From assembly GCF_016595235.1 (NCBI RefSeq), contig NZ_JAENHL010000006.1:1240001-1304000 (forward strand): 64,000 bases of DNA. Direction: 5' to 3'. This DNA comes from Taklimakanibacter albus. GTDB lineage: Bacteria > Pseudomonadota > Alphaproteobacteria > Rhizobiales > Aestuariivirgaceae. The notes under the pieces were generated by a model. That model was not told where the DNA came from, searched no databases, and saw only the letters and a program-made list of their open reading frames with translations. Position 1 is the stretch's first letter. The number at the start of each line of letters is the position of its first letter. This document shows positions 59,503 to 64,000 of this stretch, in pieces. Made by a program: the position numbers and the translations under genes.

Positions 59503-60294
59503 TCATTCTTTCGGAAGAATGATTTCACCGTTGAGCTTCTCATATTTCTCGGTGATCTTCTGGATTTCGCCCGCCTTCGCCAGCGCATGGATCGCCGCGT
59601 CGAGCTTAGCTTTCAATTCCGTGTCCTCCTTGCGGATGCCGCCGCCGACACCTTCGCCCAGGATCTCGATGTCCTCCGGTGCCTGCCCCTTCATTTCGCA
59701 GCAGGCCGTCCCCTGATCGGTATTCAGGAAGTCCTTGAGCGCGCTGTTGTCGGCTTGAACATAGTCCAGGCGTCCGGCCGCGAGGTCGTTATTGGCCTCG
59801 TCCTGTGTCTGGTAGCTCTTCACAGTCGACTTGGCGCTGAAATACTTCTCGGCATAGCGCTGATGGGTGGTGGCCACCTGGACACCGATGGTCTTCCCGG
59901 CAAGATGATCAGGCGTGATGTCGGTATCGCCGTTCTTCGTGCCGATGATCGCTGACGGCGTATTGTAGTACATCGTGGTGAATTCGATTGTCTTCTTGCG
60001 CTCGGCGGTGATCGACATCGACGACCAGATGACGTCAATCTGCTTGGCCGTCAGCGCCGGGATGATGCCATCCCAAGCCACCTCGACCAGCTCGCACTTT
60101 TCCTTCATCTGGGCGCAGACCGCTTCCATCAGGTCGATTTCCCAGCCGACCCATTTCCCCGAAGGGTCCTTCGATGTGAAGGGCGCGTAGGGTTCGGCGG
60201 CCACGCCAAACTTAATATCCGCTTTGGCCTCGGCGGCGAAACCGCAAAGCGCGGTGACCGCTACGGCCATCATCAGGCGGCGGGTGAATGTCAT
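59503..60294 (-). CDS. ABC transporter substrate-binding protein, polar amino acid type (SBP_bac_3)
   Basis: A 263-residue periplasmic protein with a signal peptide (cleaved near AEAKA). FGVAAEPYAPFTSKDPSGK and WVGWEIDLMEAVC give the first lobe, with ligand contacts also in SMSITAERKKTIEFTTMYYN near 96. The pattern fits basic or polar amino acid binders (HisJ/ArtJ type), but unusual residues around the ligand site leave the compound open. Neighbouring deaminase and M20 genes suggest a purine-related or acyl-amino-acid ligand. Confidence 0.88.
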   Translation of the reverse strand: MTFTRRLMMAVAVTALCGFAAEAKADIKFGVAAEPYAPFTSKDPSGKWVGWEIDLMEAVCAQMKEKCELVEVAWDGIIPALTAKQIDVIWSSMSITAERKKTIEFTTMYYNTPSAIIGTKNGDTDITPDHLAGKTIGVQVATTHQRYAEKYFSAKSTVKSYQTQDEANNDLAAGRLDYVQADNSALKDFLNTDQGTACCEMKGQAPEDIEILGEGVGGGIRKEDTELKAKLDAAIHALAKAGEIQKITEKYEKLNGEIILPKE

Positions 60295-60425
60295 CGTCTT
60301 CTCTCCCTAGTATGGATCATTCGATCCGGTTTTTGTGAAAGCCCAGGCGCTCCGTTCGGATGCGCCGTCAAACTAAAGCACGTCGTCGAAAGGTTGCAAA
60401 CGGGTCCGAAAGTTGCAGAGACAAT

Positions 60426-61211
60426 CTAGTGGATGCCGGATACGAATTGCTTGCATCTGTCGCTCTTCGGCGACCCGAAAACCTGGCTCGGCGGCCCCTC
60501 TTCTTCGATGAGCCCCTTGTGCAGGTAGATCACGTGGCTCGACACGTCGCGCGCAAACTTCATCTCGTGGGTGACGAGAATCATCGTGCGCCCTTCAAGG
60601 GCCAGATCGCGGATGACCTTCAGCACCTCGCCGACGAGCTCGGGGTCGAGCGCCGAGGTCGGCTCGTCGAACAGCATGACCTTGGGATTCATCGCCAGTG
60701 CGCGAGCGATGGCGGCGCGCTGCTGCTGGCCGCCCGACAGGAAGGCCGGATATTGGTTGCGCTTCTCGTAGAGCCCGACCTTCTGAAGCAGCGCTTCGGC
60801 GCGTTCGATGGCTTCCGCCTTCGGCACCTTCAGCACGTGCACCGGCGCCTCGATCACATTCTCCAGCACATTGAGATGCGGCCAGAGGTTGAAGGACTGG
60901 AACACCATGCCGAGGCGGGTGCGGATACGTTCGAGCTGGCGCCGGTCGGTCGGATGGAGATTGCCGTCATGGCCGGTCTTCAGGCTGATGTCCTCCCCGG
61001 TGACCTGGATGCGGCCCTGGGTCGGCATTTCGAGGAAATTGATGCAGCGCAGAAACGTGCTCTTGCCCGAGCCGGAGGCGCCGATCATCGACACGACGTC
61101 ACCCTCATGGGCCGTCAGCGATACACCTTTGAGAACCTCGAGGTCACCGAAACTCTTATGTAATCCCTCAACAACGACCGCCGGCTGTCCGTTAGAACTG
61201 CCCATGATCAC
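60426..61211 (-). CDS. ABC transporter ATP-binding protein, polar amino acid type (HisP-like)
   Basis: A 261-residue ATPase with Walker A GASGSGKSTFLRC near residue 43, signature LSGGQQQRAAIARAL near 162, Walker B KVMLFDEPTSALDPEL near 180 and switch His in MILVTHEM. It powers the two permeases downstream. A 131-base gap to the binding-protein gene contains no gene. It starts 64 bases after the deaminase gene. Confidence 0.92.
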   Translation of the reverse strand: MIMGSSNGQPAVVVEGLHKSFGDLEVLKGVSLTAHEGDVVSMIGASGSGKSTFLRCINFLEMPTQGRIQVTGEDISLKTGHDGNLHPTDRRQLERIRTRLGMVFQSFNLWPHLNVLENVIEAPVHVLKVPKAEAIERAEALLQKVGLYEKRNQYPAFLSGGQQQRAAIARALAMNPKVMLFDEPTSALDPELVGEVLKVIRDLALEGRTMILVTHEMKFARDVSSHVIYLHKGLIEEEGPPSQVFGSPKSDRCKQFVSGIH

Positions 61212-61275
61212 CCCTTAACGTTCCCGTGTTCTGTTTCTTGTTGAGTAAAAGCTTATCACGCAATTAAAAATTTGG

Positions 61276-62613
61276 TCAATCCAACATGATGAGCCGGCTG
61301 GCGGCCGCTCCGTGCTCGGCCCTGAGGCGCTCCAGATCGACGCCGACCGGCAGTCCCTCGCTCACCCGCCACCGCCCGGCGACCATCACCCGGTCGGCCC
61401 GGTGCGCCCCGCACAGGACCAGCGCCGCCAGTGGGTCGCCGGCACCCGAAAACCGCAGCTCCTCCAGGGTGAAGAGCGCCAGATCCGCCTGCTTACCGGC
61501 GGCAATGACCCCGATGTCGTCACGCCCGAGGCACCGCGCCGACCCTTGCGTCGCCCAGCGCAAGGCGTCGAGATGGGTCACCTTCGTTCCATAGGTCAGC
61601 CGGTTGGCGAGCAAAGCGTGGCGCACGCCTTCCATGAGGTTCGAACTGTCATTCGAGGCTGAGCCGTCGACACCGAGCCCAACGGCCACACCCGCCGCTT
61701 CGAGCTCGCAGGTGCGACAGCGTCCGGAGGCGAGCAGCATGTTGGAGGTCGGACAATGGCAAACGCCGACGCCATGGCGGCCGAGTCTTTCGATGTCGCC
61801 ATCGGAGAAATGGATGCCATGGGCCAGCCAGCTGCGCGCCGTGAGCCAGCCGGTATCTTCGAGGTAATCGAGCGGCGACATGCCGAAAACCTCGCGGCAA
61901 TAGGCATCTTCGTCCTGGGTTTCGGCGAGATGTGTATGGAGCCGGCAGTCCTGCGCCTGGGCGAGCTCGGCCGTTGCACGCATGAGTCCCTTGGTGACCG
62001 AGAAGGGTGAGCATGGCGCCAGCGCGATCTGGATCATCGCGCCCTCGCCCCGCTCATGATGACGCGTGATGGCACGTTCGCAATCGGCGAGAATCGTATC
62101 CTCGTCCTGCACCACCGAATCGGGCGGCAGGCCGCCATCCTTGGTCGAGAGATTCATCGAGCCGCGCGTTACTGTCATGCGCAGGCCGGCGCGGCGCGCC
62201 TCCGCGACCTGGATGTCGACCGCTTCGTCGAGGCCCGAGGGAAAGACATAGTGATGATCGGATGTCGTGGTGACGCCGGACATCAGGAGCTCGGTCAGAG
62301 CCAGCCTTGTGGCGATCGCCAGATCCCCGGGGCTGAGCCGCGCCCAGACTGGATAGAGAGTCTGGAGCCAGGCGAACAGTTCCTTGTTGATCGCCTGCGG
62401 ATGGGCGCGGGTGAGCGTCTGGTAGAAATGATGATGGGTGTTGACGAGCCCCGGCAGCACGACATGCCGTCCGGCCTCGAAGGTCTCGTCGATCGGCGAC
62501 GAAGGCTCCTGTCCTTTCGCCACCAGCTCTACGATTTTCGTACCGTCGATGACGACGCCGCGCTCGGCATTTTCAGCCAGAATCGCCAGCGGATCTTTCA
62601 GCCATAAGGGCAT
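61276..62613 (-). CDS. 8-oxoguanine deaminase-like amidohydrolase
   Basis: A 445-residue member of the ATZ/TRZ-type amidohydrolase group. VNTHHHFYQTL near residue 59 holds the metal His pair, LHTHLAETQDE near 213 and WLAHGIHFSDGDIERLG near 238 further ligands, and LGVDGSASNDSSNLM near 319 the metal Asp. This set and the N-terminal LKDPLAILAENAERGV are those of 8-oxoguanine deaminases, which turn 8-oxoguanine into uric acid. Isocytosine or other guanine-like rings cannot be excluded. It leads the block of importer genes that continues to 57 kb. Confidence 0.85.
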   Translation of the reverse strand: MPLWLKDPLAILAENAERGVVIDGTKIVELVAKGQEPSSPIDETFEAGRHVVLPGLVNTHHHFYQTLTRAHPQAINKELFAWLQTLYPVWARLSPGDLAIATRLALTELLMSGVTTTSDHHYVFPSGLDEAVDIQVAEARRAGLRMTVTRGSMNLSTKDGGLPPDSVVQDEDTILADCERAITRHHERGEGAMIQIALAPCSPFSVTKGLMRATAELAQAQDCRLHTHLAETQDEDAYCREVFGMSPLDYLEDTGWLTARSWLAHGIHFSDGDIERLGRHGVGVCHCPTSNMLLASGRCRTCELEAAGVAVGLGVDGSASNDSSNLMEGVRHALLANRLTYGTKVTHLDALRWATQGSARCLGRDDIGVIAAGKQADLALFTLEELRFSGAGDPLAALVLCGAHRADRVMVAGRWRVSEGLPVGVDLERLRAEHGAAASRLIMLD

Positions 62614-62795
62614 TGGCGGCTATCCTTAACCAGACTTAAGACCCACTTCCCTTCCCTGGGAAGACAAGCTAACGTTGATGTAACCATAGCCCAGCATGCT
62701 GCAAAATCAGCAGCATACTGAGGAACGCGCGGCACACTGAAGAGAGCCGTTCAGTGCGTGTTACAATCATATTGGCTCGGAGGAGGAAGGACATC

Positions 62796-63956
62796 ATGAA
62801 TCGTATGAAGCGTACTTTCGTTTCCGTGATAGCGATCGCTGCGCTCACTGGACTCGCATCTGCGGCCGAGATGAAGAAGGAAATCGGCCCCGGCGAAGGC
62901 CAGGTCAATATCGTCGCCTGGCCCGGTTACATCGAACGCGGCGAGACCGACAAGAATTACGACTGGGTGACCGACTTCGAGAAGAAGACCAGCTGCAAGG
63001 TCAACATAAAGACCGCCGGCACCTCGGATGAAATGGTAGCCCTCATGAATGAAGGCGGCTTCGATCTGGTGACCGCGTCGGGCGACGCGTCGCTCCGCCT
63101 GATCTCCGGCAAACGCGTGCAGCCGATCAACACCGATCTGATCCCGTCCTGGAAGACCGTCGACGAGCGCTTGCAGAATGCGCCCTGGCATACGGTCGAC
63201 GGCGTGCATTATGGCGTGCCCTATCAGTGGGGCGCCAATGTTCTCGCCTACAACACCAATGTCTTCAAGGAAGCGCCCAAGAGCTGGAACGTCGTCTTCG
63301 AAGAGCAGAATTTTCCCGACGGCAAATCGAACAAGGGTCGTGTCCAGGCCTTTGACGGCCCGATCTACATCGCCGATGCCGCCCTCTATCTGATGAAGCA
63401 CAAGCCGGAGCTCGGCATCAAGGATCCCTACGAGCTCAATGAGGACCAGTACAAGGCGGCGCTCGAATTGCTGCGCGCCCAGCGCAAGCTGGTCGGCCGT
63501 TATTGGCATGACGCTTTCATCCAGATCGACGACTTCAAGAATGAAGGCGTCGCCGCCTCCTCCTCCTGGCCGTTCCAGGTGAACCTGCTCGTCGCCGACA
63601 AGCAGCCGATCGCCTCGACCATTCCCGAGGAAGGCGCCACCGGATGGGCCGACACGACGATGATGCATTCGGAAGCCGCCAATCCGAACTGCGCCTATAT
63701 GTGGCTCGAGCATTCGATCAATCCCAAGCTCCAGGGTGATCTCGCCGCCTGGTTCGGCTCGGTCCCCGCCGTCACCGCCGCCTGCAAGGGCAACGCGCTC
63801 CTGACCGATGCCGGTTGCGACACCAATGGGCTCGGCAATTTCGACAAGATCAGCTTCTGGCGCACGCCGGTCGCCAAATGCGCCAGCCAGAGCGCCGGCT
63901 GCGTACCCTATTACCGCTGGGTCTCCGACTATATCGCCGTGCTCGGCGGCCGCTGA
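62796..63956 (+). CDS. Spermidine/putrescine-type ABC substrate-binding protein (SBP_bac_8)
   Basis: A 386-residue periplasmic protein. ATG 62796 follows AGGAGGAAGG and gives the signal peptide MKRTFVSVIAIAALTGLASA. GQVNIVAWPGYIERGETD, then WGANVLAYNTNVFKEAPKSW and DLVTASGDASLRLI match PotD/AttA-type binding proteins. Four conserved cysteines near the C-terminus (AACKGN, AGCDTN, KCASQS, GCVPYY) could form disulfides. The permeases and ATPase presumably lie beyond the window edge, after the hairpin that follows. Confidence 0.9.
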   Translation: MNRMKRTFVSVIAIAALTGLASAAEMKKEIGPGEGQVNIVAWPGYIERGETDKNYDWVTDFEKKTSCKVNIKTAGTSDEMVALMNEGGFDLVTASGDASLRLISGKRVQPINTDLIPSWKTVDERLQNAPWHTVDGVHYGVPYQWGANVLAYNTNVFKEAPKSWNVVFEEQNFPDGKSNKGRVQAFDGPIYIADAALYLMKHKPELGIKDPYELNEDQYKAALELLRAQRKLVGRYWHDAFIQIDDFKNEGVAASSSWPFQVNLLVADKQPIASTIPEEGATGWADTTMMHSEAANPNCAYMWLEHSINPKLQGDLAAWFGSVPAVTAACKGNALLTDAGCDTNGLGNFDKISFWRTPVAKCASQSAGCVPYYRWVSDYIAVLGGR

Positions 63957-63966
63957 ACAACGAAAG

Positions 63967-63990
63967 CTCCCGCCGGCATTCCGGCGGGAG
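63967..63990 (+). terminator. Hairpin after the spermidine/putrescine-type binding-protein gene
   Basis: CTCCCGCCGG (63967-63976), loop CATT, CCGGCGGGAG (63981-63990): a 10-bp perfect stem starting 10 bases after the stop, followed by TTCCTCT. In ABC operons such a stem often protects or partly ends the binding-protein mRNA. Confidence 0.7.
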
Positions 63991-64000
63991 TTCCTCTCAT

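Overview
The window is high-GC, gene-dense chromosomal DNA of an alphaproteobacterium, most likely a member of the Hyphomicrobiales (Rhizobiales). The support is the cysG-DUF2849-cysI-DUF934-cysH gene order, metZ used for methionine synthesis, paired DUF1326/DUF2182 genes, SdhE overlapping mfd, and hairpin repeats carrying a GAAAAGTGG..CCGGTTTTC core between genes. I see no rRNA, CRISPR array, transposase or prophage. One tRNA (Lys, TTT) is present. Genes are cut only at the left edge.

Layout. Positions 1-3.2 kb: the end of an enolase-superfamily dehydratase, a DUF1326/DUF2182 pair, and a divergent ArsR-SRPBCC pair with two tandem dyads at the arsR start. 3.2-11.5 kb: a sulfur block with a cupin-type XRE regulator, a divergent assimilation operon (ferredoxin, cysG, DUF2849, cysI, DUF934, cysH, TauE-type permease) and, on the other strand, metZ with a rhodanese. 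11.6-18 kb: a NodZ/FUT8-like glycosyltransferase, a dimethylglycine/sarcosine dehydrogenase-like enzyme, a VapBC toxin-antitoxin pair, and a 1-Cys peroxiredoxin divergent from a membrane protein. Four copies of a 16-bp dyad, GTTC-N8-GAAC, lie upstream of the sulfur operon (two in tandem), the rhodanese-metZ operon and the peroxiredoxin. They look like a thiol/sulfur regulon, with the XRE protein as the obvious candidate regulator.

18-29 kb is the most interesting stretch: an ECF-type vitamin/nutrient importer (S, fused A-A', T) whose operon ends in an NTF2-like protein and a flavodoxin-fold reductase; a divergent RutR-like TetR regulator; an operon of creatininase, cytosine-deaminase-like amidohydrolase, FAD-linked oxidase and ferredoxin; and a divergent ferredoxin reductase with RidA. 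A 19-bp dyad close to CAAATNGTNANACNATTTG occurs in both divergent promoter regions. Together this looks like an uncharacterised uptake and breakdown pathway for a nitrogen heterocycle.

29-40 kb holds assorted metabolism and transport: TPR-sulfotransferase, GST, LysE exporter, a second DUF2182/DUF1326 pair in reversed order, a UbiH-family hydroxylase, an AEC transporter, HspQ, a YejA-like binding protein, an SHMT-like enzyme with a DsbA-family partner, and a 36-residue membrane peptide. 40-56 kb is housekeeping: mfd, sdhE, recG, a DUF502 protein, a TPR-SPOR protein, glmS-glmU, an L,D-transpeptidase, tRNA-Lys, a lipoprotein and a K+/H+ antiporter. 56-64 kb: a second LysE exporter, an M20 amidohydrolase, a four-gene polar amino-acid-type ABC importer, an 8-oxoguanine-deaminase-like enzyme, and a spermidine/putrescine-type binding protein at the right edge.
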